Positions 54,090 to 63,456 of a stretch of 64,000 bases of DNA are shown one piece after another. Location of the stretch: positions 62,001-126,000 of the forward strand of contig NZ_JAUOTN010000004.1 in the NCBI RefSeq assembly GCF_030546575.1, given 5' to 3'. The notes beneath the pieces were generated by a model. It was not told the DNA's origin, searched no databases, and saw only the letters and a list, made by a program, of their open reading frames with translations. The stretch is from Pontibacter coccineus (GTDB lineage: Bacteria > Bacteroidota > Bacteroidia > Cytophagales > Hymenobacteraceae). Within the stretch, counting starts at the first letter, position 1; each line of letters opens with the position of its first letter. Made by a program: the position numbers and the translations under genes.

Positions 54090-55342
54090 CTCAATCTCTA
54101 AAAACGGTTAAATATAAAGCTAAGCGGGCGCTTTTGTGCAGCTTTACGGAGATAAATATTCACGCTTCTCTATGCAAGGCTTCTTTGTAAGTATACCTGC
54201 ATACGCTATAGCTTGTTATTCTTTCAACAAAGCTTTGGTCGGGTTTTATTCCATTTTAGTATAAAATAATGCTGTAGCGGTGATTTGCTTTGCCAGCGGG
54301 GTTGTCTTTGCTAGCATAGCTACGCCTTCCGGCGGGTGTAGTATGTGGTATAGCTATGGCATTTTTAGGTATAGCAACCTGTATTGCTTTGTGGCTTCGC
54401 CTGTGCGGCGGGCACTCACTTTTTTCCTTGATGAAAAGAAAGAGGGCCCCTACCCCCAGTAAGCAAAAAAATCAAGACGCTCCAAATCGAGGGCCCCTAC
54501 CCCCACTCGCTGACCGCTCGAACAGTGGAGCGCCATAAAGGTGCACCTGGCTAGAGTGATCTATTTCATCGGTTCCGGGGCAAGTCAGTCTTGCTATACC
54601 TGCCAGTGGTCTGTGTGGTCTCTTTTACAAGACTTATACCTCTGGATTGGCAGTTACAGATTCCCCGCCTTGGACTACTGAGAACGAGAGTTCGAAAGTA
54701 GCGAGCATAGCTCTGAGGGGTTAGGTGTGGTTGGACCCGGTACAGCACAGGAACGGCTATAACTACAAGGCTCTGCCTGACAATTAAGCAGCGGCAGAAA
54801 TTCCCCTGTGGGGTAGGAGCCCTCTAAAAAGAGAGGGGTGGGGTGTTTTATAGCAACCGATTAACCTCCCTTCAACCAAGATCCTTTCAGGATGACAGAA
54901 TGGAAAGCATAAGCCAAAAGTCCCCCTTGGGAGTAGGGGCCCTCGACAAAGAAGGGGGCAGGGGAATGACAATCGTGCACAACTCCTTCCCCTGTTCTTA
55001 GGGGAAGGCTGGGATGGGGTAAATTTCCTACAAAGCGCCTATACCTGTAAAATGGCAACGGCCGAAATTCCCCTTCCTGGAGAGGCAGTTAAAATCTTGT
55101 GTGAAAATCCTGTAAATCCCTGAATCCTGTAAATCCTTGGGGTAGGGGCCCTATATAAAGATTCAGACAAGCTATACCTCTGCGGCCCCCAGGCGCTGTG
55201 CGGTCTTTACCCTCTCCGGCATTAGCAGTCCGTAAATCCTGATCCCGCCAAATCACTACAAATCCCGATTAAATCCCTTAACTTTGTATTTTTAAGTGTA
55301 AGCCTCCTGTTAGTGAGTAACAGCGGCAACTAATCAGGTAGA
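54090..55342. repeat. 1.25-kb noncoding region of interspersed repeats
   Basis: No credible coding frame. It contains five copies of an AGGGCCCCTACCCCCA-type word: two on plus (54443, 54490) and three inverted (54809, 54929, 55138); AAGTCCCCC/AATTCCCC-type GC runs paired with GGGGTGG/GGGGGCAGGGG runs; a CACTTTTTTCCTTGATGAAA/AAGCAAAAAAATCAAGACG pair (54417-54479); a double AATCCTGTAAATCC; and seven TATACC/GGTATA motif copies. It looks like a mosaic of old repeat insertions between the protease and ruvX. Confidence 0.8.
55279..55286 (+). promoter_or_regulatory. -7 box of ruvX-def
   Basis: TAACTTTG fully matches TAnnTTTG, 56 bases before the ruvX ATG, just past the repeat region. Confidence 0.5.
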
Positions 55343-55759
55343 ATGGCGAGAATTTTAGGTATAGATTATGGCAACAAGCGGGTGGGGCTGGCAGCGACCG
55401 ACACGCTCCAGATCATTGCTTCGCCACTTGAGACCATACACGCCAAAGATGTGATTACCTACCTGAAAGCCTATACCCAGCGCGAGCCCGTAGAGGCTAT
55501 GGTAGTAGGCATGCCCCGTCGCCTGACCGGCGAGGCAACCGACGCAACGCCACACGTTATCGGTTTTGTGCGTAAGCTGCAAAAGGAGTTTCCGGGTATA
55601 CCGGTGCATACCGTGGACGAGCGCTTTACCTCCAGCATGGCTCAGAAAGCAATGCTGGCCGGTGGACTTAAGAAAAAGGACCGCCAGGACAAAGGCACCG
55701 TGGACCGCGTGAGCGCCGCCATTATTTTACAGTCGTATTTAGAAAGCAGAGCAATATGA
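55343..55759 (+). CDS. ruvX: Holliday junction resolvase-like / pre-16S rRNA nuclease YqgF
   Basis: 138 residues of the RNase H-like YqgF family: RILGIDYGNKRVGLAATD (first Asp), PVEAMVVGMPRRLTGEATDA, VHTVDERFTSSMAQKAM and DRVSAAIILQSYL (last Asp). Essential in many bacteria for 16S rRNA 5' maturation. Its stop overlaps the def start as ATGA. Three GGTATA-type motif copies sit inside the gene. Confidence 0.95.
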   Translation: MARILGIDYGNKRVGLAATDTLQIIASPLETIHAKDVITYLKAYTQREPVEAMVVGMPRRLTGEATDATPHVIGFVRKLQKEFPGIPVHTVDERFTSSMAQKAMLAGGLKKKDRQDKGTVDRVSAAIILQSYLESRAI

Positions 55760-56316
55760 TTTACCCAATTACCGCCTATGGCGACCCGGTGCTGAAGGAG
55801 CCGGCGCAGGACATCCCCAAAGACTACGAAGGTCTGAACGAGCTGATCGAAGACATGTATACCACCATGTACCATGCACACGGTGTGGGCTTGGCTGCCC
55901 CGCAGATCAGCAAGAGCATCCGTCTGTTCGTGATTGACTCGGAGCCCATGATGGATGAGGGCGACGAGGGCAAAGGCGTGAAGAAGGCGTTCATCAACCC
56001 GGAAATTATTGAGGAGGATGGCGAAGAATGGGGCTTTGAGGAGGGCTGCCTGAGCATTCCGGGTGTGCGCGAAGTGGTCTACCGCCCCGAGCGCATCGTG
56101 ATCCGCTACTTCGATCAGGACTGGAACGAGCACACCGACACCTACGATGGCATGACAGCCCGCGTGATCCAGCACGAATACGACCACATTGAGGGCATCC
56201 TGTTCACGGATCATCTGACCGGACTAAAGAAGCGCCTGATCAAGAACAAACTGACGAAAATATCAAAAGGTGAAGTGGACGCGGATTACCGCATGAAGTT
56301 CCCGGTGAAGCGATAG
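55756..56316 (+). CDS. def: peptide deformylase
   Basis: Metal enzyme removing the formyl group from new proteins. 186 residues. Motif 1 GVGLAAPQI, motif 2 EEGCLSIPGV (metal Cys) and motif 3 QHEYDHIEGILFTD (two metal His and catalytic Glu) are intact. A Bacteroidota-type insertion (EPMMDEGDEGKGVKK) is present. Overlaps ruvX by four bases; terminator at 56340. Confidence 0.97.
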   Translation: MIYPITAYGDPVLKEPAQDIPKDYEGLNELIEDMYTTMYHAHGVGLAAPQISKSIRLFVIDSEPMMDEGDEGKGVKKAFINPEIIEEDGEEWGFEEGCLSIPGVREVVYRPERIVIRYFDQDWNEHTDTYDGMTARVIQHEYDHIEGILFTDHLTGLKKRLIKNKLTKISKGEVDADYRMKFPVKR

Positions 56317-56339
56317 GCTATACCTTACTATAAAACAAG

Positions 56340-56376
56340 AGCGCCTGCCCCAGAGATGAGGCAGGCGCTTTTTTTA
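56340..56376 (+). terminator. ruvX-def terminator
   Basis: AGCGCCTGCC / GGCAGGCGCT with a ten-base loop and T7. Confidence 0.92.
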
Positions 56377-56397
56377 TGGTTTAACTACACTTTCACA

Positions 56398-57276
56398 CTA
56401 TTCTGTTACGGTTAATGTATAGGTGTTTACCATGTTGAAAGGTTCTCCTCCGTATGGATTCGGCCATATGTACTCCTCTCCGTTTGCAATTGCCCCGTCT
56501 TCAGCTGCAGTTAGTTTGATGTTTATGGTTTTCTCAGGGTTGAAGCTACCTGTTTTGTTAATTTGTAAAACCTGGTAGCTATTGCCTTTAAAGGGCTGAT
56601 CAAAATGCCTTGGGTCAAGCTCCAGTTGCGCTTCTTTCTGGTAATGCACTCCATCCTCTGCTGTACCAGAAAATGAAAGTGAGATTTTCTGAGGCTGTGT
56701 GAAGGCTCTGTCTGCCATTACAGTGAGATAGAATCGGCCCTGATTGTCAAGATGCGCTATATTAACTGTTCGTGTTACATCTCTTTCATTTTTCTTAAAT
56801 AAACCGAAAACTGGCTTCGGCGTTATATCTTGGTAATCAATGGATAGGCTAGTTTTGGGTAGTACTACCCCCTTCTCATAGCTGTAGACTTTTATTTCGA
56901 ACGTGCTATTGCCCTGGTACACTTCATCCTTGTCTACCCGCAGGCGTATAGTTCTTTTTCTTTCCCCAGCAGGTATGGGTAAGCGCGTCAAATTTCGTTG
57001 CTTGCCATCCACCTCTGCAGTAAGCCATCCGTCATCATGACGGATCTCCCTGTCCATAAACATTGCAGCCCCTTCCAGGTATAGGTATTTAAGCTCTTTG
57101 TAAGTTCTGTCTATCTCAACAGTCACTTCTACAGCCTCGCCCCCTTCCACAAGCGTCTGGCTGGAGCTACGCACGGTTACCTGCAAATCAGCGGGATTTA
57201 CAGAATCATCATCGTTGCAACTGGTTAAAAAAATGCTCAGGTATAAGCCCAGGACGAATAGTATATTAGATTTCAT
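56398..57276 (-). CDS. lipoprotein with Calx-beta-like domains
   Basis: A 292-residue lipoprotein: KSNILFVLGLYLSIFLTSC with lipobox, then DDD as an export-type start. Two beta-sandwich units are visible: VTVRSSSQTLVEGGEAVEVT ... ERKRTIRLRVDKDEVYQGNS and ITPKPVFGLFKKNERDVTRT ... GTAEDGVHYQKEAQLELDP, the latter with the Calx-beta-like DGVxY turn. AT-richer than its neighbours, which may point to later acquisition. Function unknown, likely surface exposed. Confidence 0.75.
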   Translation of the reverse strand: MKSNILFVLGLYLSIFLTSCNDDDSVNPADLQVTVRSSSQTLVEGGEAVEVTVEIDRTYKELKYLYLEGAAMFMDREIRHDDGWLTAEVDGKQRNLTRLPIPAGERKRTIRLRVDKDEVYQGNSTFEIKVYSYEKGVVLPKTSLSIDYQDITPKPVFGLFKKNERDVTRTVNIAHLDNQGRFYLTVMADRAFTQPQKISLSFSGTAEDGVHYQKEAQLELDPRHFDQPFKGNSYQVLQINKTGSFNPEKTINIKLTAAEDGAIANGEEYIWPNPYGGEPFNMVNTYTLTVTE

Positions 57277-57395
57277 AGGCGTTTGGATAAGGGGGTTAGT
57301 AAACATTGGTATAAATATATATTCCTGAAAGACAAGATGCTAGCAAGCAATATCCATACCATATTCACTATATCCTATGTATTAACCCCAACACC

Positions 57396-58478
57396 TTACT
57401 CTATCCAGCTGAACAGCCTGTTCCAGCGCACTTTTTCGAACAACTCCGCTTTGTCATCCACCGAAAACCAGGTGAATAGAGGTTTGCCTACAATATGGTC
57501 TTCCGGCACGAAACCCCAGTAGCGGGAGTCGAGGGAGTTGTGACGGTTATCGCCCATCATGAAGTAGTAGTTCTGTCGGAAGGTATAGCTTTTCGCTTCC
57601 TGCCCGTTCAGGTATAGCCTGCCGTCACGCACTTCAGCCTTTTCGTTTTGCTCGTAGTCCAGGATGATCTTCTCGTAAAGTGGCAGCGTTTCGGGTGTGA
57701 TGGCTACTGTGGCGCCTTGTTTCGGTATATAAAGCGGGCCGTAGTTGTCACGGTTCCAGCCAGAACTGCCAAAGATATCCGGTTCCACCTCGCCGGCCTG
57801 CATCTGCTGTAATTCTACCTGCCGGATAAAATCGAGCGAGGCGAGTTCTTCCGCAACGGCAGGCGTGGTGTGCAGCATGTAGCCGCCCGGCACAGGGTAT
57901 ACGTCGGTTATAGCGCGCTCCTGGAAGAACTTCGGCTGCAGCACCTTATCACTTGCTACGAAGTAGGCGTACTGCATCTTCTCCGGGTTGTCGAGCGGCT
58001 GGCCGTTCAGGTATAGCTGCCTGTCGCGGATCTCGAGCGTGTCGCCGGCTATACCTACACAGCGCTTCACGTAGTGCGTCCGCTGGTCCACCGGGTGCGC
58101 AGCTTCATCCGGAAAGTTAAACACGACCGGGTCGTTGCGCCTGATGTCGGAAAAGCCTGGAAGGCGCGTCGACTCCAGTTGCAACGCATCAGAATAGGCT
58201 GGAAGATTTGTGCCCCAGATGGTTTGGTGCGTGAGCGGTACTTGCAGCGGTGTGATCGGGGTACGGGGGCCGTAATGCAGCTTGCTCACAAACAGGCGAT
58301 CGCCCACCAGCATCGATTTCTCCATGGAAGAGGTAGGTATAGCGTAGGCCTCAAACGTTGCCCAGCGAAAGAACGTGGATACGACTACGGCAAACATCAA
58401 CGCGTTACCCCACTCGCGCAAGGCACTTTTGTTGGCTGGCCTACCGGCCGGTTTCTTCTTCCAGAATTGTAGCTGCAT
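57396..58478 (-). CDS. lepB: signal peptidase I
   Basis: Membrane-bound serine/lysine protease that removes signal peptides. 360 residues. One N-terminal span (NALMFAVVVSTFFRWATFEA), nucleophile Ser51 in YAIPTSSMEKSM, general base Lys137 in THYVKRCVGIAGDTLEIRD, and the C-terminal box MMGDNRHNSLDSRYWGFV. Between the Lys box and the last box lies a long insertion (about 160-300), typical of Bacteroidota LepB. A perfect 10-bp hairpin (58484-58507) sits directly before the start codon. Confidence 0.95.
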   Translation of the reverse strand: MQLQFWKKKPAGRPANKSALREWGNALMFAVVVSTFFRWATFEAYAIPTSSMEKSMLVGDRLFVSKLHYGPRTPITPLQVPLTHQTIWGTNLPAYSDALQLESTRLPGFSDIRRNDPVVFNFPDEAAHPVDQRTHYVKRCVGIAGDTLEIRDRQLYLNGQPLDNPEKMQYAYFVASDKVLQPKFFQERAITDVYPVPGGYMLHTTPAVAEELASLDFIRQVELQQMQAGEVEPDIFGSSGWNRDNYGPLYIPKQGATVAITPETLPLYEKIILDYEQNEKAEVRDGRLYLNGQEAKSYTFRQNYYFMMGDNRHNSLDSRYWGFVPEDHIVGKPLFTWFSVDDKAELFEKVRWNRLFSWIE

Positions 58479-58483
58479 TTTCT

Positions 58484-58507
58484 AAGTATAGTAGGTTTAC
58501 TATACTT
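58484..58507. promoter_or_regulatory. palindrome abutting the lepB start codon
   Basis: AAGTATAGTA, loop GGTT, TACTATACTT: perfect 10-base arms ending five bases upstream of the lepB ATG. It could be an operator, or an mRNA hairpin affecting initiation. Confidence 0.5.
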
Positions 58508-58639
58508 TAACTGTATTACAGGTCAGCATATTATACCTGCTGCAATGAAAATTATCAGGCTATACCTACGGGATAAGAATACTCCCGAACCACTGCCTGT
58601 TATTATGCCTCTTACCTGATGACGTAAGAAAGATGTGAA

Positions 58640-59062
58640 TTACTTCAATAGCTGCAGCGTCTTCTCATCAGCCTCGCCTTTATAATATTTATCCAGCACG
58701 GCTTTGAAGATAGAGTCAGCGCCAGGCACAGCAGCAAACAAGGTCATGCTGGAGCGCAGTTTCAAGTCGTCGGGGTTTCCTAAAATCTGGTTAGCTGTTT
58801 TCTCTTCCAATGCCAACATGGCTTTAGAGATCTCCACCAGGCGCGGCCCCAGTACGGGGTGCTGCAGGTATAGCTGGGCTTCTTCCAAATCTTTGATGGC
58901 ATAGAAACGGGCGGTTTCACTGTAGCCCAGGCCCTGCAGCTGCGGAAAAATGAACCACATCCAGTGGCTGCGCTTGCGGCCGCTTTTTATTTCGGAAAGC
59001 GCCTGCTCGTAACTGCTGGCCTGCGCGTCCAGGAATCGGTTCAGGTGATCGGGTGTTTTCAT
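58640..59062 (-). CDS. DUF1810 family protein
   Basis: 140 residues, cytosolic. HLNRFLDAQASSYEQALSEI, GRKRSHWMWFIFPQLQGLGY and SETARFYAIKDLEEAQLYLQ HP are the DUF1810 signatures; FKAVLDKYYKGEADEKTLQL closes it. The family is conserved and uncharacterised. The ATG at 59062 begins the alignment; upstream in-frame sequence is not family-like. Confidence 0.9.
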   Translation of the reverse strand: MKTPDHLNRFLDAQASSYEQALSEIKSGRKRSHWMWFIFPQLQGLGYSETARFYAIKDLEEAQLYLQHPVLGPRLVEISKAMLALEEKTANQILGNPDDLKLRSSMTLFAAVPGADSIFKAVLDKYYKGEADEKTLQLLK

Positions 59063-59090
59063 ATCAAGAGGTATAGCGTTACTGACCACT

Positions 59091-60125
59091 TCAGTTGTGG
59101 ATACTGCATGTACGCAGCAGGTAGTTGGCAGTATACTCCCTGCCACTTTGGATCAGGCTGTTTTTCTCCTCCTTTGACATTTTCCTGATGCGCGGGCTTA
59201 TACCGACCGATGAAACAGAAACCGTCCTGGCCCAGTCAGCCTCGGTCAACTCATTCCGGTTTAGGTTCTCGATGACCAAGGTATAGAGCGCAGCCATATA
59301 ATCATTCAGACCCCGTATTTCGATGGGCACCAGCTCTTTTGTCAATGCGTCGTTCTCAATCTGCGAATCCGAGTCTATCCTCACACCCACGGTGCTGTGG
59401 TTAGGTATACGTTGCTTTCTCCCGGCTGAGTCCGCTACTACAGTATCGAACATCGTGATCGGGAAATTGCCGATGATGCCGCCATCCACCACCACATCCA
59501 GGTGCTGGCCTGCATCCGGCTTTTTGTACACCCTCCCATCACTGTCTATAAAGACGGCCTTGAAATAGAGCGGTATGGAAATCGATATTCTGACCGCGTC
59601 TTTCACTTTCATGTTCGGGTAAGTCTCCCTGGAGAGAACGAGCAGCCGCTGCCTGTTCAAGCTGGTTACGGTGATGTACAGGTCTTTATACCCCAGGGCG
59701 TTCAGCTCCTGAAAGGTGATGTCCGGATTGCCCGTTTTTTCTTCGATCAGCTTGGCGGTCCAATCCGTGAATTTGTCACCCCGATACCAGCCATACAGCT
59801 TGTGCATGCGCACAAAGCCGCCGATGAACATAAAGCGGCCATCATTGAATTTCCTGAACTGCGTGGACGAGATGATGTCCGCAATCTCTTCGGCGGAATA
59901 GCCCAATGATACCATCATGGCCGTAATGGCCCCGGCCGATGTGCCGCCGACCTTCTCTATGCCCTGCAGTTTGCCATGCCGCTCCAGTTCACTGATAACG
60001 CCGGCATAGGCAATGCCCCGTATACCTGCCCCTTCAAAAGCCAGGTTCCTGATCTCACAATCCTGGCCGTATACCTGCGGAGCGAGCAGGCAGAAGAGAA
60101 TGGCGAGCCTAACATAATTCTTCAT
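59091..60125 (-). CDS. patatin-like phospholipase
   Basis: A 344-residue exported lipid acyl hydrolase: signal YVRLAILFCLLAPQVYG. Oxyanion loop EGAGIRGIAYAG, nucleophile Ser in KVGGTSAGAITAMM, and catalytic Asp in LDVVVDGGIIGNFPITMFD complete the Ser-Asp dyad. Secretion makes it likely to act on envelope or external lipids. Next to it, divergent, is a phospholipase C-like gene, so this may be a small lipid-degradation cluster. Confidence 0.92.
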   Translation of the reverse strand: MKNYVRLAILFCLLAPQVYGQDCEIRNLAFEGAGIRGIAYAGVISELERHGKLQGIEKVGGTSAGAITAMMVSLGYSAEEIADIISSTQFRKFNDGRFMFIGGFVRMHKLYGWYRGDKFTDWTAKLIEEKTGNPDITFQELNALGYKDLYITVTSLNRQRLLVLSRETYPNMKVKDAVRISISIPLYFKAVFIDSDGRVYKKPDAGQHLDVVVDGGIIGNFPITMFDTVVADSAGRKQRIPNHSTVGVRIDSDSQIENDALTKELVPIEIRGLNDYMAALYTLVIENLNRNELTEADWARTVSVSSVGISPRIRKMSKEEKNSLIQSGREYTANYLLRTCSIHN

Positions 60126-60267
60126 AAGCAGATGGGTAAATTCATGACGGTGCAGGATCTGGCAAACGGCAAGGTCCGTCGCTTCTGCCTGCCAGGCACG
60201 AACAGAGAACTGTCCAACCGATTGCTATACAATATACAAATTCCCTAATTCTTCGTACACCGCAGGT

Positions 60268-61281
60268 ATGGCTTTCCGACAAATCGCTGTACTGCTCCTC
60301 TTTATGTTCTTGCTCCCGCTCACCGGGCATGGCTGGGGCTTTTTCGCGCACCAGCGCATCAACCGGCTGGCCGTCTACACCCTACCGCCCGAAATGGTGG
60401 GTTTCTACAAAAAGCACATCCGCTACATCACCGAAAACGCCGTGAACCCGGACCGCCGCCGCTATGCAGTGGCCGGCGAAGCACCGCGTCACTACATCGA
60501 CCTGGACGTGTACGGCGACAGCGCCCTCTACAAAATGCCCCGCTTCTGGCAGCAGGCCGTGGAGCGATATGGCGAGGATACGCTCATGGCGCATGGCATT
60601 GTGCCCTGGCACATCAACCGCATGAAGTTTCAGCTTACGCTGGCTTTCAAAGACCGCAACCTCGACCAGATCCTACGCCTCTCCGCCGACATGGGCCACT
60701 ACATAGCCGATGCCAGCGTGCCGCTGCACACTACCCGCAACTACAACGGACAACTGACGGGGCAGCGCGGCATCCACGCCTTCTGGGAAAGTCGCCTGCC
60801 GGAGCTGCTCTCCGACAACTACGACTTTTTTGTGGGGCAGGCGCAGTACATAGAGCAACCGCAGCTCAAGGCATGGGACATTGTCGCCAGCGCCCACCTG
60901 GCCCTCGACTCTGTGCTGGGTTTTGAACGGGAACTGACGCTGGCGTTTGACGAAGAAAAGAAATACAGCTACGAAGTGCGCGGCAACCTGACCACCCGGG
61001 TATACTCCAGAGAGTTTTCCGAAGCCTACCACCGCCGGCTGAACGGGCAGGTGGAGCGGCAGATGCGTCTGGCCATTCACCACGTGGCCAGCTACTGGTT
61101 CACGGCCTGGGTAGATGCCGGTCAGCCTGACCTGCGCGGATTAGCCACTGCTCTCTCGGCAGAAGAACAGGAACGCCTGCGCATGGAGTTGAAGGAATAC
61201 GAGCAAGGACCGCACCTGCCACGCGAGGAAGGCGAAACCCACCTATACCGAAACACATGCATTTCAGGGCGAAAAGAGTAG
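60268..61281 (+). CDS. zinc-dependent phospholipase C / S1-P1 nuclease-fold protein
   Basis: A 337-residue exported protein: signal QIAVLLLFMFLLPLTGHG and then mature W (WGFFAHQRINRLAVYTLP), the N-terminal Trp that binds zinc in this fold. Further His/Asp ligands are in EAPRHYIDLDVYG, ADMGHYIADASVPLHTTRN and GIHAFWESRLPEL. The family takes phospholipids or nucleic acid; substrate cannot be decided. The C-terminal 30 residues are polar and look like a tail. Confidence 0.87.
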   Translation: MAFRQIAVLLLFMFLLPLTGHGWGFFAHQRINRLAVYTLPPEMVGFYKKHIRYITENAVNPDRRRYAVAGEAPRHYIDLDVYGDSALYKMPRFWQQAVERYGEDTLMAHGIVPWHINRMKFQLTLAFKDRNLDQILRLSADMGHYIADASVPLHTTRNYNGQLTGQRGIHAFWESRLPELLSDNYDFFVGQAQYIEQPQLKAWDIVASAHLALDSVLGFERELTLAFDEEKKYSYEVRGNLTTRVYSREFSEAYHRRLNGQVERQMRLAIHHVASYWFTAWVDAGQPDLRGLATALSAEEQERLRMELKEYEQGPHLPREEGETHLYRNTCISGRKE

Positions 61282-61402
61282 CTCCTACTGCTTCCCGCAA
61301 AAGCTCAGAATCTTTACTGGCGTCTATACAACAACGAGCATGTGGTGTTATGCAAAGGATGTAAAATTACCTAACTTGCCTCTGCAACCTACTCACTCAC
61401 CC

Positions 61403-62971
61403 ATGAGCTATACCTATACCTTCTTAAAGCGCTTTGCGCTGTTCTTTACGTTAGCAACCATCGTTAGCCTGCAGACCTCGGCGCAGCAAAACACGGCTGC
61501 TACACTGCAAAAGCTCGACGCCTATTACCAAAAAGCCCTCAAAGACTGGGATGTGCCCGGCATGGCCATCGCCATCGTACGGAACGACTCCGTGATTTTC
61601 GCCAAAGGCTATGGCGTGCGCGACCTCAAGGCAGGCGGGCAGGTAGACGCCAACACCGTGTTCGGCATCGCCTCCAATTCCAAGGCCTATACCGCCGCCG
61701 CGCTCGGCATCCTCGTGGACGAAGGCAAGCTCAACTGGAACGACAAGGTAACCAAGCACCTACCCTGGCTGCAGCTCTATGACCCTTATGTAACCCAGGA
61801 GCTCAACATCGAAGACCTGCTCAGTCACCGGGCCGGATTCCGCACCTTCAGCGGAGACTTGCTCTGGTACAACACCACCTACAGCCGCCGCGAGATTCTG
61901 GAGCGCGCCCGTCATCTGCAGCCTGCCTACAGCTTCCGGGACGGGTATGGTTACTCCAACATCATGTTCATCGCCGCCGGCGAGGTGATAGAGGCCGTGT
62001 CAGGCCAGAAGTGGGAGGATTTTATCAAGCAACGCTTCTTCACGCCGCTGGGCATGAACCGCTCCTATACCTCCGTGAACGAGCTGTCTGGCAAGGATAA
62101 CGTTGCCTCTCCGCACGGAAACGATGAGAAGAACAAACCCTACCCGACCAAATTCACAGCCTGGGACAACTGGAACCCGGCGGCAGGTATATTCACGAGC
62201 GTGAACCAGCAGGCCCAGTGGATGCGCCTGCAGCTCAACCGCGGCACGTACAAGGGCCAGAAGATTTTCAGTGAAGATGCCAGCCGCATGATGTGGACTG
62301 CGCACAACGCCCTGCCTATATCCAAGCAAGCCGAAGCCAACGTGCCTTCCACGCACTTCTCGGCCGCTGGCCTGGGCTGGATGTTGAACGACTACGAAGG
62401 TCGCAAAATAATAGCACACGGCGGCGGTCACGAAGGCATGAACAGCCGCACCGTACTGGTGCCCGAGGAGAACCTCGGCATCGTGATTTTAACCAACAGC
62501 ATGAGCGGCATTATGTCGCCGCTGGCCAACTATACCCTGGACCAGTTCTTCGGAGTGCAGAACGGTCGCGACTGGAGCCAATTTTCGCTCGACAACACGG
62601 CCAAAGCCCGCATGGCGCAAGAGGAAGCTACTGCCAAAGCCCCTAAAGAAAAGACGCGCAAGAGCAAGCCGAACATGGACCTGGAGGCTTATGCCGGCAC
62701 TTACAACAGCCCACTTTACGGCGACGCTACCATCACGGTAAAAAACAAGCAACTGGTGTTGGATCTGGTTCCGGCCCCAGCCCTGGGCGGCAAACTCACG
62801 CACTGGCAGCACGATATCTTTGACCTGGAGTGGAAAAACAACTTTGCCCTGCTCACGCCTACCAAAGTGCGCTTCATCGTAGGGCCGGACGGCAAAATCG
62901 CTGAGATGCGACTGGACTCAAATAACCCGGATTTCCATTTCAGCGAACTCGAGTTCAGGAAGGTGAAGTAA
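61403..62971 (+). CDS. serine hydrolase (class C beta-lactamase / CubicO family)
   Basis: A 522-residue exported protein: signal LKRFALFFTLATIVSLQTSA. Penicillin-binding fold with the SxxK motif in FGIASNSKAYTAAAL, the YxN motif in DGYGYSNIMFIAAGE and HGG in IIAHGGGHEGMNSR (replacing KTG). A C-terminal DUF3471 domain follows (MDLEAYAGTYNSPLYGDATI ... LELDSNNPDFHFSEL-like end). Probably an esterase or peptidase rather than a resistance enzyme. ATG 61403 precedes the signal. Confidence 0.93.
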   Translation: MSYTYTFLKRFALFFTLATIVSLQTSAQQNTAATLQKLDAYYQKALKDWDVPGMAIAIVRNDSVIFAKGYGVRDLKAGGQVDANTVFGIASNSKAYTAAALGILVDEGKLNWNDKVTKHLPWLQLYDPYVTQELNIEDLLSHRAGFRTFSGDLLWYNTTYSRREILERARHLQPAYSFRDGYGYSNIMFIAAGEVIEAVSGQKWEDFIKQRFFTPLGMNRSYTSVNELSGKDNVASPHGNDEKNKPYPTKFTAWDNWNPAAGIFTSVNQQAQWMRLQLNRGTYKGQKIFSEDASRMMWTAHNALPISKQAEANVPSTHFSAAGLGWMLNDYEGRKIIAHGGGHEGMNSRTVLVPEENLGIVILTNSMSGIMSPLANYTLDQFFGVQNGRDWSQFSLDNTAKARMAQEEATAKAPKEKTRKSKPNMDLEAYAGTYNSPLYGDATITVKNKQLVLDLVPAPALGGKLTHWQHDIFDLEWKNNFALLTPTKVRFIVGPDGKIAEMRLDSNNPDFHFSELEFRKVK

Positions 62972-62998
62972 GAAATAACAGGATTCCTATACGCAAAT

Positions 62999-63036
62999 CG
63001 GGCCATACCTTCTGCAAGGTATGGCCCGGTTGTTTT
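62999..63036. terminator. terminator between the hydrolase and the 32-aa peptide genes
   Basis: CGGGCCATACCTT / AAGGTATGGCCCG, perfect 13-bp stem, loop CTGC, T-rich tail on plus. The stem carries ATACCT/AGGTAT. Confidence 0.85.
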
Positions 63037-63051
63037 GTGATCCGAACTAGC

Positions 63052-63150
63052 TTAGTATGCTACAACCACTGAAATAATGCTGGCAACAGCAAAATAACCA
63101 GCGATTACAATGTAAGCAAGCGCATCATCGTCGTAGTAGAGTTTTTTCAT
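63052..63150 (-). CDS. tiny membrane peptide 1 (32 aa)
   Basis: ATG at 63150 to TAA at 63052. The peptide starts MKKLYYDDDALAYIV and continues IAGYFAVASIISVVVAY: a short charged head (Lys2, then three Asp) and one 20-residue membrane span. It closely resembles peptide 2 at 63457 (MKK, acidic residue, A-[YN]-[IV]-[VI]-[IV]-A, YF, then a V/S/I-rich end), and the leaders share TTAAAA-GTT...GTCA before ATG. Such agreement in short AT-rich DNA supports real genes. Function unknown; toxin, signal or regulator of a membrane protein are all possible. Confidence 0.6.
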   Translation of the reverse strand: MKKLYYDDDALAYIVIAGYFAVASIISVVVAY

Positions 63151-63456
63151 GAGTGACAACCTTTTAAAAATGAGTAGATCTTTAAATTACCTTTGGCCGC
63201 CGTTGATTCTATTTACGAGGTATGTGTACAAATGTTGTACTATTTACAAAAATTATATTATTTTATATATATGAATATAGAGATATTGATACGTTTCTAG
63301 CTTCCAGGCATTTATACGCACACTGTATACTCTTTATAGGGTAACGTCACCAGCCACTTGCAGGATGTTTTCATCCGGGTGTCAATTAGTGTTATAAACA
63401 CGAAGGGCGATGCTCTAAAGCATCGCCCTTCGTGAGAAATATGTTTGTAAGCTAAA
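63151..63456. other. AT-rich spacer between the two tiny genes
   Basis: Mostly A/T with no frame of coding character; it holds the leader of peptide 1 and the 16-bp hairpin at 63399-63434. Confidence 0.6.
63399..63434. terminator. 16-bp perfect hairpin downstream of tiny peptide 2
   Basis: CACGAAGGGCGATGCT, loop CTAA, AGCATCGCCCTTCGTG. It lies 23 bases after the peptide 2 stop (minus strand); the tail TTTATAAC is only moderately T-rich. Confidence 0.7.
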
